From Lachnospiraceae bacterium XBD2001 (GTDB lineage: Bacteria; Bacillota; Clostridia; Lachnospirales; Lachnospiraceae): 64,000 nt of DNA. Below are positions 1 through 7,891 of this stretch, piece after piece; position 1 is the stretch's first letter, and each line of letters begins with the position of its first letter. The position numbers were made by a program, and so were the translations under genes. The stretch spans positions 186,001 to 250,000 of the forward strand of contig FPAN01000005.1 in the NCBI GenBank assembly GCA_900116395.1. Reading direction: 5' to 3'. The notes below the pieces were generated by a model. That model had not been told where the DNA came from and ran no database searches. It saw only the letters and a program-made list of their open reading frames with translations.

Positions 1-679
1 CCGCATCGTTCATATTGGTGACCTTAGCACTTAGTCGCATCACGTCTTTTCTGGCTTCCACAAAGGCTTCGCTCTTGGCAAGCCGTACCGCCCGGCCAAG
101 ATTGCCCTGGGCAAATGCGGTTAACACATTGGCCTCATAATCCGGCACATGGAAGGTCTCGATAAGCCGCGGTTTGATCTGTTCATCCCGCAGAGGCTTG
201 ATATTCAAGGTGACGCAGCGGGAGCGAATGGTCTGTAACAATCGCTGATCGTTATTTACCAGCAGCAGGATCACGCCGTATTCCGGCGGCTCCTCAATGG
301 TTTTTAACAGTGCATTCTGGGCATTCACCGTCATCTCTTCCGCATGCTCCACGATGTACACCTTATGCTTACTGCTATAGGGCTTAACAATTATATCACC
401 GTTGATCTGCTCACGGACCTCATCCACGGTTGGCGCGATGACGTACTTCACATCCGGATGGTTATGGGTCAACATCTGATGGCAGCTCTTACACACACCA
501 CAGGACTCGATGCCTTCCTCGGCACACAATAAGGCTGCGACAAATGCCTCAGCCATTAATTTTTTCCCGGATTCCGCTTCTCCATTGATGATGTATGCGT
601 GGGAGATTTTATGTTGTTGTAATGCGCTCTGCAGATGATTCTTGATTTCTTCCTGCCCGATGATTTCCGCAAATGTCAT
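1..679 (-). CDS. holB: DNA polymerase III subunit delta' (partial, runs off left edge)
   Basis: This is the N-terminal part (about 226 residues) of the clamp-loader delta' subunit, which helps load the beta sliding clamp at replication forks. The protein opens with MTFAEIIGQEEIK, followed by an ISHAYIINGE segment and a degenerate P-loop (GEAESGKK), as expected for delta', which does not need to hydrolyse ATP. A C-x7-C-x2-C-x2-C zinc module, the NALLKTIEEPP stretch and an SRC motif (TIRSRC) follow in the usual order. The start ATG is preceded by AAGGAAG. It is the last gene of the minus-strand run decarboxylase, guanylate kinase-like, yaaR, holB, a common clostridial order. The C-terminal oligomerisation domain lies outside the window. 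Confidence 0.93.
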   Translation of the reverse strand, partial: MTFAEIIGQEEIKNHLQSALQQHKISHAYIINGEAESGKKLMAEAFVAALLCAEEGIESCGVCKSCHQMLTHNHPDVKYVIAPTVDEVREQINGDIIVKPYSSKHKVYIVEHAEEMTVNAQNALLKTIEEPPEYGVILLLVNNDQRLLQTIRSRCVTLNIKPLRDEQIKPRLIETFHVPDYEANVLTAFAQGNLGRAVRLAKSEAFVEARKDVMRLSAKVTNMNDA

Positions 680-693
680 GTTTTTTGCTTCCT

Positions 694-1137
694 TTATGTG
701 GATATGTCCAGCAGCAGGCCACGAATCTCGTCCACCCGTCCTAAGATGCTTAAGTGGTCTTTTTCGTCTTTTACCAGTTCTTCTGCCAGATCATTCAGAT
801 TCTTGTCCACTAATTTTACCATGCCGTACACACGATGGCGACCTCTCCGGTCCAGAAAGTTCTCTCTGCTGAACTTATGGGATCGGTTCACCACTTCGTT
901 GACGAATTCCTTAACCAGGCTTCGATATTTCTTCATATCCCGGATATCCATATGTTCCGAAATCTTCTTGCCCTGCTCATCAATCTGGGACATCAGATTC
1001 GTCAGTTTCTCCTGGAGTTCCTCGTCTTGGATGGCACTTGCCAATGTGAACTTGAATTCTTCGCCGGTCTTTTTCACTTCCTGCGCCTGTTGCGGCTGGT
1101 TGACCGGTGTCACCTCATTAACTTTGATATGATCCAT
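694..1137 (-). CDS. YaaR family protein (DUF327)
   Basis: The 147-residue protein matches the YaaR/DUF327 family by length and by its conserved core (residues about 60-120) with the [16 protein letters not shown] and [18 protein letters not shown] segments. It is mostly helical and soluble, with no signal peptide or membrane segment. The family has no established biochemical function; it is regularly found next to holB, as here. The start has GAGGGAAA upstream. The gap to holB is 14 bases, so the two are probably cotranscribed. Confidence 0.85.
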   Translation of the reverse strand: MDHIKVNEVTPVNQPQQAQEVKKTGEEFKFTLASAIQDEELQEKLTNLMSQIDEQGKKISEHMDIRDMKKYRSLVKEFVNEVVNRSHKFSRENFLDRRGRHRVYGMVKLVDKNLNDLAEELVKDEKDHLSILGRVDEIRGLLLDIST

Positions 1138-1157
1138 AAGGTTTCCCTCTCGTGCTT

Positions 1158-1745
1158 CTATCGTTCCTTAATATAAGCTGCGATGGCTTCGACGGTCTTC
1201 TCGATGTCGTCTCCGTTGTCAAACACCTTGGTTACGCCGTATTCTTCCAGCTTCTTTTTGGAAAAATCTCTGCTGTCCGCTAGGAACCGACGACACATCT
1301 CTTCGTACTTCGGCTCCGGCTGCTTCCGTTCTCTGCGCAAGGCTCGCTCTAAGCGTTCGCCATCTTCTACTTCTATATATATCGGCACAATTTGCCCGTT
1401 TTTGTAGTATTCCTTCAGCTTCCCGTAGGTCTCTAGGGTTCCGATCAGCAGATAATCGCCCCCTGCCAAATCAATCTGTCCGTCATCCACGGTAAAATAG
1501 TCCCAGCGACCATAGATGGTATCATAGCTTCTGCCTTCGATGATTTTACCAGCAGCCTCCAATTCCAGGCGCTTTTCTTCCGTGACAAAGTGATACTCTA
1601 CACCTTCCACCTCTTTTTCCCGAATGGGACGGGTGGTGTACGGAACGATTTTCTTCAGTTGTAAATCCTCCCGCTGCAGCAGGCGTTTGTATATGCTGTC
1701 CTTACCTGTTGAGCTTTTTCCGATTACGCAATATATGGTTCCCAT
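1158..1745 (-). CDS. guanylate kinase-like protein
   Basis: The 195-residue protein looks like the guanylate kinase fold: an N-terminal P-loop (GKSSTGKDS, residues 9-17), a YTTRP motif near residue 36 that in true Gmk contacts GMP, and a [10 protein letters not shown] segment typical of the family. The residue after the P-loop lysine is Asp rather than Ser/Thr, a variant I associate with the clostridial paralogue found beside yaaR and holB rather than with the housekeeping Gmk. It probably phosphorylates a nucleotide, but the substrate is not certain. It starts 10 bases after the decarboxylase stop with AAGGA as ribosome binding site, so it is part of the same operon. Confidence 0.75.
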   Translation of the reverse strand: MGTIYCVIGKSSTGKDSIYKRLLQREDLQLKKIVPYTTRPIREKEVEGVEYHFVTEEKRLELEAAGKIIEGRSYDTIYGRWDYFTVDDGQIDLAGGDYLLIGTLETYGKLKEYYKNGQIVPIYIEVEDGERLERALRRERKQPEPKYEEMCRRFLADSRDFSKKKLEEYGVTKVFDNGDDIEKTVEAIAAYIKER

Positions 1746-1755
1746 TGTTTTTTCC

Positions 1756-3165
1756 TTATGCTTCTATAATAATCTCGATGTTCTTGTGGTCGTCTACTCC
1801 GTCTACCGCAAAGCCTGCATCTATGGCCTCTTCCAGGGCTTCCACCCCTGCTGCCTCCAGTCGCTCTCCCGGAGCATAGACCGGAATTCCCGGCGGATAG
1901 AGACTGATAAATCCGCCCGCCATATGGCCTGCGGCCTGCTTCAACGGGCATTTTGCCGTGGTTGCCTCCGTGGCTTCGCTTAACGGCATCCCGATTTCCC
2001 GACGCACCTCATAGAGCTGACGCACCTTCGCGATTGGAATGCTATTACTCCAGGCGTCCGCTTTTTCGTCCAGGAGAAAAAGAGCATTTTCCAGGCGCTC
2101 ATATCCTTCCTCGGTATCCATAAAAGAGGTCATTGCAAGGGCGTAGGTCGGTGTCGCCATTTCCAGTTCCAGCTGCGCCTCCTCCCGAAGGGCTGTCATG
2201 ATAGATTCCCCGGAAAGCAACTGGTCTTTTCCGGCAATGATTACCTTCGACGGATCCGCGGTTGTTCCCGCTTCCCACGGGGACGGGATGGCTACAGACA
2301 GATGCTTTAGATTTGTACCATGCTCCCGCAAGGTCCCTAGCCTGTGAAGGTGTTCCTCCATGGCTTCTTTCCCATGCGCTTTGATATAGCGATGGGCCGC
2401 TGCCGCTGAGGCCATTAGTATATAGGATGGGGAGCTACTCTCGAAGTATCCTAAGTATTTCTGAATCCGCTCCGACATAATTCCGGAATTCTCCGGCAAC
2501 AACAGACATGCCGTCTGGGTAAAGGTAGGCAATGTCTTATGTAGGCTTACGATTACTGCGTCTGCCCCCTGGCTGACCGGATTTTTCGGATATCCCGGAT
2601 GCAATCCAAAATGGGCGCCGTGAGCAGCATCTACGATGAAACGCATTCCTGCTGCATGGGCCGCCCCCGCAATACCTTCGATATCGGCACACAATCCCTC
2701 ATAGGTCGGGGATGTTAAAATGACGGCTGTGGCCCTCGGGTGCTCTTTTATCGCTTCCTGCACTTGAGCGGTAGTCACCGGTTCCGGTATTCCGTCATCC
2801 CGTACATTCGGCTGTATGTATTCCGGATTTAGATGGCGCAAAGCCATGGCATGATAGACGCTTTTATGGCAACCTCTTCCGACGATGACCGTATCCCCTT
2901 CCCGGGTTCCGGCAAAAATCGCTGCTTCGTTACCGCAAGTAGTTCCGTTCACCAGAAGGAATGCACGCTTGCATCCATAGAGGTCGGCCCAGTCCTGCTG
3001 CAACTTGGCGATTACACCTGTGGCATGATGTAAATTATCAAACCCATCAATCTCCGTAATGTCGATTTCATAGGGATTCATGGCGGTAATGGCTTTTCGT
3101 TTGTGTCCGGGCATATGAAATGGATAGCTTGTGCTGCGTCCATATGCCTTTAGTAGCTCATCCAT
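1756..3165 (-). CDS. Orn/Lys/Arg decarboxylase family PLP enzyme
   Basis: This is a fold type I PLP enzyme of the Orn/Lys/Arg decarboxylase family (469 residues, the short form lacking the N-terminal wing domain of the inducible enterobacterial enzymes). HMPGHKR near residue 17, the PLP-binding Asp in FIVDAAHGAH (D179) and the Schiff-base lysine in SLHKTLP (K210) are all visible. Members of this short family are arginine, lysine or ornithine decarboxylases, and the substrate cannot be read from the sequence. It is the first gene of a probable operon with the guanylate kinase-like gene, yaaR and holB, a conserved clostridial arrangement. GAGGAG precedes the start. Despite the link with replication genes, its role is probably polyamine-related. 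Confidence 0.87.
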   Translation of the reverse strand: MDELLKAYGRSTSYPFHMPGHKRKAITAMNPYEIDITEIDGFDNLHHATGVIAKLQQDWADLYGCKRAFLLVNGTTCGNEAAIFAGTREGDTVIVGRGCHKSVYHAMALRHLNPEYIQPNVRDDGIPEPVTTAQVQEAIKEHPRATAVILTSPTYEGLCADIEGIAGAAHAAGMRFIVDAAHGAHFGLHPGYPKNPVSQGADAVIVSLHKTLPTFTQTACLLLPENSGIMSERIQKYLGYFESSSPSYILMASAAAAHRYIKAHGKEAMEEHLHRLGTLREHGTNLKHLSVAIPSPWEAGTTADPSKVIIAGKDQLLSGESIMTALREEAQLELEMATPTYALAMTSFMDTEEGYERLENALFLLDEKADAWSNSIPIAKVRQLYEVRREIGMPLSEATEATTAKCPLKQAAGHMAGGFISLYPPGIPVYAPGERLEAAGVEALEEAIDAGFAVDGVDDHKNIEIIIEA

Positions 3166-3178
3166 TTTTGCTCCTCTT

Positions 3179-4069
3179 CTAATCTAAGAATCTACCCAGC
3201 TCCGGCATCCAATCTCCGAAGAAGGCTTCCTCCTTTGTTATTGCCGTCCATATTGGCTCGACAAATTGAGACAAAGTTTCTTGTAATTCTTCCCAGGATG
3301 GCGACAATATTTTTTGTCTTCTTAGCAAAACTTTCCACTTACGCTTCATGTAGCTATAGTCACCGTACTCCTGCCAAAGCTTCCATTTTTTCTCATCGAT
3401 GGCCAATCGCTGTTGCTCTTTTAGCTCCAACAACTTCCGATATACACTTCGTCCTTCCACCGGATGCTCTGTGATTGCTTCATATAAATCCAAATAGATT
3501 TCCATCTCGTTGATCAGTTCCATATAGGTAAAAATACTTTGGATTCGGCTAACCACCAACTCCTCCGTTGGCATCTCATAGAACTTAAGCTGACGTCCGT
3601 CGTTCATCACCGATGGAATGGTTTGTAAGCTCGGGTACAGTTCCTCCCCGCTAACCGGATGAATGGTAATCAGAACCGGGACATACATATTCTCTGCCCG
3701 AATGGTAAGCTCCATCGTTGCTCCACGCTCGCTGGCGCCTTCCCTTGGCATGCCTTCCACGGTAAAAAGCTCTTCCGATTCCTTACCGAAGGCCTTCACT
3801 CCCAAGGTTGCCAATCGCTGCAACTCCACCAACAGGGACAACACCAATCTGGTAATGTGCTTGCCGCTGTAACAGTAATACAGATGGTTCTCGATACGCT
3901 TCCCGTATTGGGCTTGCCCCAGGATGTTGGCGTTTTCCAACCAGAGCTGCTCCCCTTCTGCCGTCTGGGTCATCAGGTTCGCCAACTCTTCCATCACATA
4001 TCCGTGGATGAGGTTCTTCACCGGAATATTCAGTTCGTCTGCACGCTGTCGCATTCTCTCCAGTTCCAT
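3179..4069 (-). CDS. AbiEii-like protein with degenerate nucleotidyltransferase motifs
   Basis: The 296-residue protein sits directly downstream of an AbiEi-type gene (9-base gap, TAGGAG before the start) and has the length and layout of AbiEii/DUF1814 toxins: a helical N-terminus, a central beta-rich part, a segment at 171-180 (LVVSRIQSIF) in the place of the family's AEKL.AI motif, and IYLDLYEAI at 191-199 in the place of the RDxYDL motif. The expected glycine-rich catalytic motif near the N-terminus (KGGT...R.S.DLD) is not there; the corresponding stretch reads LENANILG followed by QAQYGKR. The conserved Lys of the second motif is Arg or Ser. It therefore looks like a catalytically inactive relative. 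An alternative is an unrelated helper protein that only shares the operon. Confidence 0.55.
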   Translation of the reverse strand: MELERMRQRADELNIPVKNLIHGYVMEELANLMTQTAEGEQLWLENANILGQAQYGKRIENHLYYCYSGKHITRLVLSLLVELQRLATLGVKAFGKESEELFTVEGMPREGASERGATMELTIRAENMYVPVLITIHPVSGEELYPSLQTIPSVMNDGRQLKFYEMPTEELVVSRIQSIFTYMELINEMEIYLDLYEAITEHPVEGRSVYRKLLELKEQQRLAIDEKKWKLWQEYGDYSYMKRKWKVLLRRQKILSPSWEELQETLSQFVEPIWTAITKEEAFFGDWMPELGRFLD

Positions 4070-4078
4070 GCCTTACTC

Positions 4079-4744
4079 CTACAGCCAGACCCCAATCATG
4101 GTCTGTACTTTTTTACGGACTTTACGTTCCTTCGCATATTCCATCAGGGCTCCGATATCTTTGCGATCATCCTGAATATAGGATAACAGGGCCTGTTTGA
4201 AATCTTCCCGGTCCATTTTTTCTTCGTACTTCAAAACATCACAGATCAGACGGTCGATGGTATAGATTTTCATCTTGTGTACCGCTTCGTCCTTGCTGCC
4301 CTTATCGCTGGTAGCAAAATCGATCTCCGTAACGCCCATCTCTAACACCTTCGGCTCTGTGTAATAAGGCTTTACCACCGGATACTCTACTCGGAATCTG
4401 GACTTCGATACATTCTTACTGATTGCAATGGACCACTCGAAAGGCTGCTTCTTCAGATAACCATAGCAATACAATGCACTCTCCATGGTTAGGATTCCTT
4501 CCGGATACATTGCCAAGATCAATTCCTCCTGGGAAAAACCGGAGTTTAACGTGGTGGTATAATACCCGTTCTTCACACGACGTACCAGGCCTTCTTCCAT
4601 GAACTGAAGAATTCTTCGGTAGTCGATGCCCAATTCCAAAATATCCGCTGTCTTCACCAGTCCGCCATTGGCTTCCACCAATGCCTGGATTTGCTCCAGC
4701 TGATAGGTTTTCTTTTCTTCCCGATCCATAAGGATTTCTTCCAT
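4079..4744 (-). CDS. AbiEi family antitoxin / transcriptional regulator
   Basis: The 221-residue protein is an AbiEi-type antitoxin. Residues about 14-60 form a winged helix (LEQIQALVEANGG, then LGIDYRRILQFMEEGLVRRV and a GYY wing), followed by the family core with the SALYCYGYLKK motif and a C-terminal domain containing IYTIDRLICDVLKYEEKMD. Antitoxins of this family neutralise the AbiEii nucleotidyltransferase and repress their own promoter by binding inverted repeats. GGTGAGGG lies just before the start. A consensus promoter and an inverted repeat lie upstream, and the partner gene follows. The antitoxin looks intact while the partner does not, so today it may act mainly as a DNA-binding regulator. 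Confidence 0.75.
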   Translation of the reverse strand: MEEILMDREEKKTYQLEQIQALVEANGGLVKTADILELGIDYRRILQFMEEGLVRRVKNGYYTTTLNSGFSQEELILAMYPEGILTMESALYCYGYLKKQPFEWSIAISKNVSKSRFRVEYPVVKPYYTEPKVLEMGVTEIDFATSDKGSKDEAVHKMKIYTIDRLICDVLKYEEKMDREDFKQALLSYIQDDRKDIGALMEYAKERKVRKKVQTMIGVWL

Positions 4745-4772
4745 AGTCCCTCACCTTTACCACTTTTATTTT

Positions 4773-4807
4773 CTACGTGTGGCATTTTCTAACATAATTA
4801 TACGTAG
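4773..4807. repeat. inverted repeat over the AbiE promoter
   Basis: CTACGT (4773-4778) and ACGTAG (4802-4807) form an inverted repeat whose right arm overlaps the -10 box of the minus-strand AbiE promoter. AbiEi proteins are known to autoregulate through inverted repeats in this position, so this is a candidate operator. The short arms make it suggestive, not certain. Confidence 0.4.
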
Positions 4808-4825
4808 TCAATGGGTTTGTGTCAA
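4797..4825 (-). promoter_or_regulatory. sigma-A promoter of the AbiE-like operon
   Basis: On the minus strand TTGACA (4825-4820) is followed after exactly 17 bases by TATAAT (4802-4797). It is a perfect consensus promoter pointing into the AbiEi gene. Its -35 box is 14 bases from the -35 box of the divergent plus-strand promoter. Confidence 0.8.
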
Positions 4826-4839
4826 TTTCTCTTTTTGTC

Positions 4840-4868
4840 TTGAAATGTCTTTTTCTGGGGATTATAAT
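4840..4868 (+). promoter_or_regulatory. sigma-A promoter of the ArgR-like gene
   Basis: TTGAAA (4840-4845), 17-base spacer, TATAAT (4863-4868), about 38 bases before the start codon of the following gene. It is back to back with the AbiE promoter, so one bound regulator could affect both. Confidence 0.8.
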
Positions 4869-4906
4869 GTGTTTAGGACAGATTTTAATGTCTTTTGGAG
4901 GTTATT

Positions 4907-5416
4907 ATGGATACCACGACACCGGATCACAAGAATCCTTCCCGCAGAACCTGCGAAGAAGCCATTCGACGCATCCTTATGACAGAGGTTCTGCAGAACG
5001 GTCAGAACAATCATTTTAAAAATGCTACCGATTTCATGGAGTATTTCGAAGCCCTATATCCGGCCGGACCAAGTCTTCTGAAACAGGTGCAGCGTGCCAT
5101 CAAAGCCATGGACATGCCCAAGGACGAACGCGGCTATTTCATTATCAACAAGTCCAAGTCCCAGTTGTCCCAGGATCATGAGCTGACCCAGATGCTCCGG
5201 AAGACCAACGCTTCCTTCCGTTCTCTCGATGAATTGGAGAAGGTGTTCTTAGCTTGCGAGCCTCGGTATCGTGCTTACCTGAAGCAGCTGATTGAAGAGT
5301 CCCAATCTCTTCGTACCAAATATGTCACCTTAGTTGATTCCTCCGACGGATTGATTTTTTACACCGAGAATAAATCCTCCCTCATCAATCTGCTTCGGAA
5401 TCTCATTGAGGCGTAA
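4907..5416 (+). CDS. orphan ArgR-like regulator (hypothetical)
   Basis: The 169-residue protein is not confidently recognised. Its architecture recalls an arginine repressor: an N-terminal helical half with a possible winged helix (YPAGPSLLKQVQRAIKAMD followed by GYFIIN, about residues 52-85) and a C-terminal half ending in VTLVDSSDGLIFYTENKSSLINLL, which resembles the ArgR ligand-binding end in shape only. The ATG chosen here has GGAGG five bases upstream; an in-frame TTG twelve bases earlier would place the start inside that site. It is one of only two plus-strand genes in the left arm, has its own strong promoter divergent from the AbiE-like pair, and is followed by a terminator, so it is a single-gene unit. 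Confidence 0.55.
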   Translation: MDTTTPDHKNPSRRTCEEAIRRILMTEVLQNGQNNHFKNATDFMEYFEALYPAGPSLLKQVQRAIKAMDMPKDERGYFIINKSKSQLSQDHELTQMLRKTNASFRSLDELEKVFLACEPRYRAYLKQLIEESQSLRTKYVTLVDSSDGLIFYTENKSSLINLLRNLIEA

Positions 5417-5438
5417 TCAACTACATATAACTTGTAAT

Positions 5439-5480
5439 AAAAAGAGCAATCCGACCTTTTCCCAGTGGATTGCTCTTTTT
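5439..5480 (+). terminator. terminator after the ArgR-like gene
   Basis: A 14-base perfect stem (AAAAAGAGCAATCC at 5439-5452 and its complement at 5467-5480) with a 14-base loop ends in a T tract. The A tract on the other side means it may also stop transcription arriving from dacF. Confidence 0.85.
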
Positions 5481-5639
5481 ATCTGATAATTTATCGTTTT
5501 TTCGTGATTGACTTTTTCAGCTATTATTTCGACTTTTCTGTCGTATTTTTGTCTTTATCTACTCATTCGACATTTCTTTTGTGTCATTCGTTGTACCATA
5601 TCGTCTTTGTTATGTCGATGAATGTGTTTTGTCTGATAA

Positions 5640-7031
5640 TTACCTTCTGCGGCGTTTTCTACGTCTTGTCCGCTTGATACGATGGAATCCTTTGTTTGGA
5701 TTTCTCCGCTCTAAGCGCAAACGATGAATGGTGGTCGACAGCTCATCCGCTTTTTTAAACAGGAAGATAAGCAATGCGATGCCAAGGATAATTCCCAGAG
5801 CCACTCCGAAAATGGTAATAAAATCAATTCGGTAATATGGAACTCCGGATCCTCCCTGGGTCTCCGGGACATTGTGGAATGGATATCCGCCGTTGTCATT
5901 GTTGGAGAAGGTAAGCTTGGCTGTTCCCACAAATCTTCCGCCGTAGGTATAATTCAGACGACCAACCACATCCGGATCGTTCTCGTCCTTATATGCTTCT
6001 ACCTGGATTTCGGTCTCCGACAGATCCGCTGTCTTCGGAAGAATCACCTTGCCTTCCTGAATCTGTACCAGATCGATATTATTGCCAAATGCTCCCACAT
6101 CCTTATCGGAAGCGGCATTTCCTAAACTATTGTTATCGGTAATGTGATATACATTAAAATTATCGAAGCAGTAATTGAACAGGTTGATGGTGTCCACATA
6201 CTCATATGCGGTATCTACATCCATTACCACACAGATTAGGGTAACGCCGTCCTTCTTCGCATAAGTCACAAGTGTGGCATTGGCCTCGTCCGTGAATCCC
6301 GTTTTACCTCCCACACAGTAATCATACAGGTACTCGGTGGTCTTGTAGGTATTGAGCATAGCGTGATGGTTGTTCAAATAGGTAATGTCGCTATGTCGGT
6401 TTGTTGGCGGAATCTGGTAGGCACGGGTTCCCGTAATTTTTGCAAAGACCTGATTGCGGTACGCTGCCTGTGCAATCAAAGCCATATCGTATGCGCAGGT
6501 ATAATGGTCGTCGCTGTGCAATCCATTGGGATTACTGAAGTGGGTGTTCTTGCATCCCAATTCCTTGGCGCGGTCATTCATCATCTGCACAAAAACTTTG
6601 ATATCGCCACCGCCCACATGCTCGCCGATGGCATACGCACACTCATTGGCGGATTCCAACATCATTCCGTAGAGGCATTGCTCCATGGTCATGACCTCGC
6701 CTAAGTCTCTAGCAATACTACTGGTACCGCCCAAACTCTGGTCTACCGCCTCCTGGCTGAAGGTAACTTCCTCATCCATATCACTGTTCTCGATAGCCAA
6801 AAGCGCCGTCATAATCTTCGTGATACTGGCCGGATAATGCGCATCTGTTTCATTTTTTTGATAAAGAATCGTTCCGGTGTCCTGCTCCATGACAATTGCA
6901 GCATTGGACTCCACCTCAATTCCGCTTGGCCAATAGCTTTCCGCTTCTACCGGCATCGGATGGACCAGTCCTGCTGCCAAGGTCACTGCAAAAAGAGCCG
7001 AAACAATCCGTTTCACTAGTTTGTTCTTCAT
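5640..7031 (-). CDS. dacF: D-alanyl-D-alanine carboxypeptidase (PBP5/DacF type)
   Basis: This serine-type carboxypeptidase trims the terminal D-Ala of peptidoglycan stem peptides outside the membrane. All three active-site motifs of the SxxK superfamily are present: SITK (S69-K72), SAN (127-129) and KTG (243-245). Residues 8-30 are a signal peptide (hydrophobic core, then PVEA), about 265-390 correspond to the C-terminal beta-rich domain, and about 405-425 form a membrane segment followed by a tail rich in Arg and Lys. Anchoring by a full C-terminal transmembrane helix rather than an amphipathic helix is common in Lachnospiraceae homologues. At 463 residues it is slightly longer than E. coli DacA because of this tail. 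It is transcribed divergently from trmB. The exact paralogue (dacA, dacB or dacF) cannot be decided. Confidence 0.9.
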   Translation of the reverse strand: MKNKLVKRIVSALFAVTLAAGLVHPMPVEAESYWPSGIEVESNAAIVMEQDTGTILYQKNETDAHYPASITKIMTALLAIENSDMDEEVTFSQEAVDQSLGGTSSIARDLGEVMTMEQCLYGMMLESANECAYAIGEHVGGGDIKVFVQMMNDRAKELGCKNTHFSNPNGLHSDDHYTCAYDMALIAQAAYRNQVFAKITGTRAYQIPPTNRHSDITYLNNHHAMLNTYKTTEYLYDYCVGGKTGFTDEANATLVTYAKKDGVTLICVVMDVDTAYEYVDTINLFNYCFDNFNVYHITDNNSLGNAASDKDVGAFGNNIDLVQIQEGKVILPKTADLSETEIQVEAYKDENDPDVVGRLNYTYGGRFVGTAKLTFSNNDNGGYPFHNVPETQGGSGVPYYRIDFITIFGVALGIILGIALLIFLFKKADELSTTIHRLRLERRNPNKGFHRIKRTRRRKRRRR

Positions 7032-7064
7032 TTTTCTTCCCCATCGTTAGGTTTACACTTTTTT

Positions 7065-7093
7065 AGTATAATCGGTTGAAAAAAATGTAGCAA
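7065..7093 (-). promoter_or_regulatory. promoter of the carboxypeptidase gene
   Basis: On the minus strand TTGCTA (7093-7088) and TATACT (7070-7065) are separated by 17 bases, about 33 bases before the start codon. Confidence 0.65.
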
Positions 7094-7123
7094 CCTCTTT
7101 TGAATTTACCTTTTGGATTTCTG

Positions 7124-7132
7124 TGATATAAT
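7124..7132 (+). promoter_or_regulatory. extended -10 promoter of trmB
   Basis: TGATATAAT is an extended -10 element (TGnTATAAT), 37 bases before the trmB start. No good -35 box is found at 17 bases, which is usual for extended -10 promoters. Confidence 0.55.
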
Positions 7133-7169
7133 AGGCGATAGTGTAATTGTTGTTAGAAAAGGAGTCTTT

Positions 7170-7814
7170 ATGAGATTAAGAAATATACCCGGTGCGGATG
7201 AGGCCATTGCCAATAGCCCATACTGCATCCAGAACCCTACCGAGCACCGTGGCGCTTGGCGTCAGTTCTTAGGTGATGCTCCTATCCATATCGAAATCGG
7301 TATGGGCAAGGGCCAGTTTTTATTCCAGTTGGCGACCTTGCATCCGGAGATTTCCTACATCGGTATCGAGCGCTACACCAGTGTTCTGTTGCGCGCTGTC
7401 CAGAAGATGGAGGAACAACCTCTTCCGAATCTGCATTTTCTTTGTATTGATGCAGCAACCATTACAGAGATTTTTGCACCGGATGAGATTGATCGCATTT
7501 ATTTGAACTTCTCAGATCCATGGCCGAAGGATCGTCACGCAAAACGTCGCCTGACTTCTTCCGTTTACTTGGAGCGCTACAATCAGATTTTGACCGCCGA
7601 AGGACGTTTGGAGTTCAAGACCGATAATCTGGATTTATTTACGTTTTCCTTGGAAGAGATGGAGGCTAGTCCTTATTGGGATTTAGTTGCATCCACCAGA
7701 GACTTACATCACAACGAAGAGATGAATGAAGGCAATGTGATGACCGAATATGAAGAGAAGTTCTCTTCTCTCGGTAATCCGATTTGTAAGCTGGTTGCAA
7801 CCAGACATATATAG
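7170..7814 (+). CDS. trmB: tRNA (guanine-N7)-methyltransferase
   Basis: TrmB methylates guanine 46 in the variable loop of tRNAs using S-adenosylmethionine. The family signatures are all here: IEIGMGKGQFL (SAM-binding motif I), YIGIERY (motif II region), and the DRIYLNFSDPWPKDRHAKRRL segment with its catalytic Asp. I chose the ATG preceded by AAAAGGAG five bases upstream, giving 214 residues, the usual length; an in-frame ATG 57 bases earlier lies within the promoter and has no ribosome binding site. It is a single-gene unit with its own promoter and terminator on the strand opposite to most of its neighbours. Confidence 0.95.
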   Translation: MRLRNIPGADEAIANSPYCIQNPTEHRGAWRQFLGDAPIHIEIGMGKGQFLFQLATLHPEISYIGIERYTSVLLRAVQKMEEQPLPNLHFLCIDAATITEIFAPDEIDRIYLNFSDPWPKDRHAKRRLTSSVYLERYNQILTAEGRLEFKTDNLDLFTFSLEEMEASPYWDLVASTRDLHHNEEMNEGNVMTEYEEKFSSLGNPICKLVATRHI

Positions 7815-7820
7815 AAAAAG

Positions 7821-7844
7821 CCCTGCCGTAAGGCAGGGTTTTTT
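7821..7844 (+). terminator. trmB terminator
   Basis: CCCTGCC (7821-7827), loop GTAA, GGCAGGG (7832-7838), then six T residues. Confidence 0.9.
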
Positions 7845-7848
7845 GGTA

Positions 7849-7880
7849 TAAAAAAACCTTGGTAGCTTCATGCTCCAAGG
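7849..7880 (-). terminator. tRNA-Lys terminator
   Basis: Read on the minus strand, a CCTTGG stem (7880-7875 with 7862-7857), extended by an inner AGC/GCT pairing, is followed by a run of T residues. It faces the trmB terminator, so the two convergent units are separated by back-to-back terminators. Confidence 0.85.
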
Positions 7881-7891
7881 TAAAAAAATAA

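Noticed and set aside
1756-4744. Possibility of a mobile island carrying the AbiE-like pair
   Set aside because: No insertion sequence, integrase, tRNA junction or flanking direct repeats were seen, and the neighbouring decarboxylase-holB run is normal for the group.
5465-5677. 70-residue hydrophobic plus-strand frame after the ArgR-like gene
   Set aside because: It begins inside a terminator, is made of AT-rich Phe/Leu/Ser codons and has no ribosome binding site.
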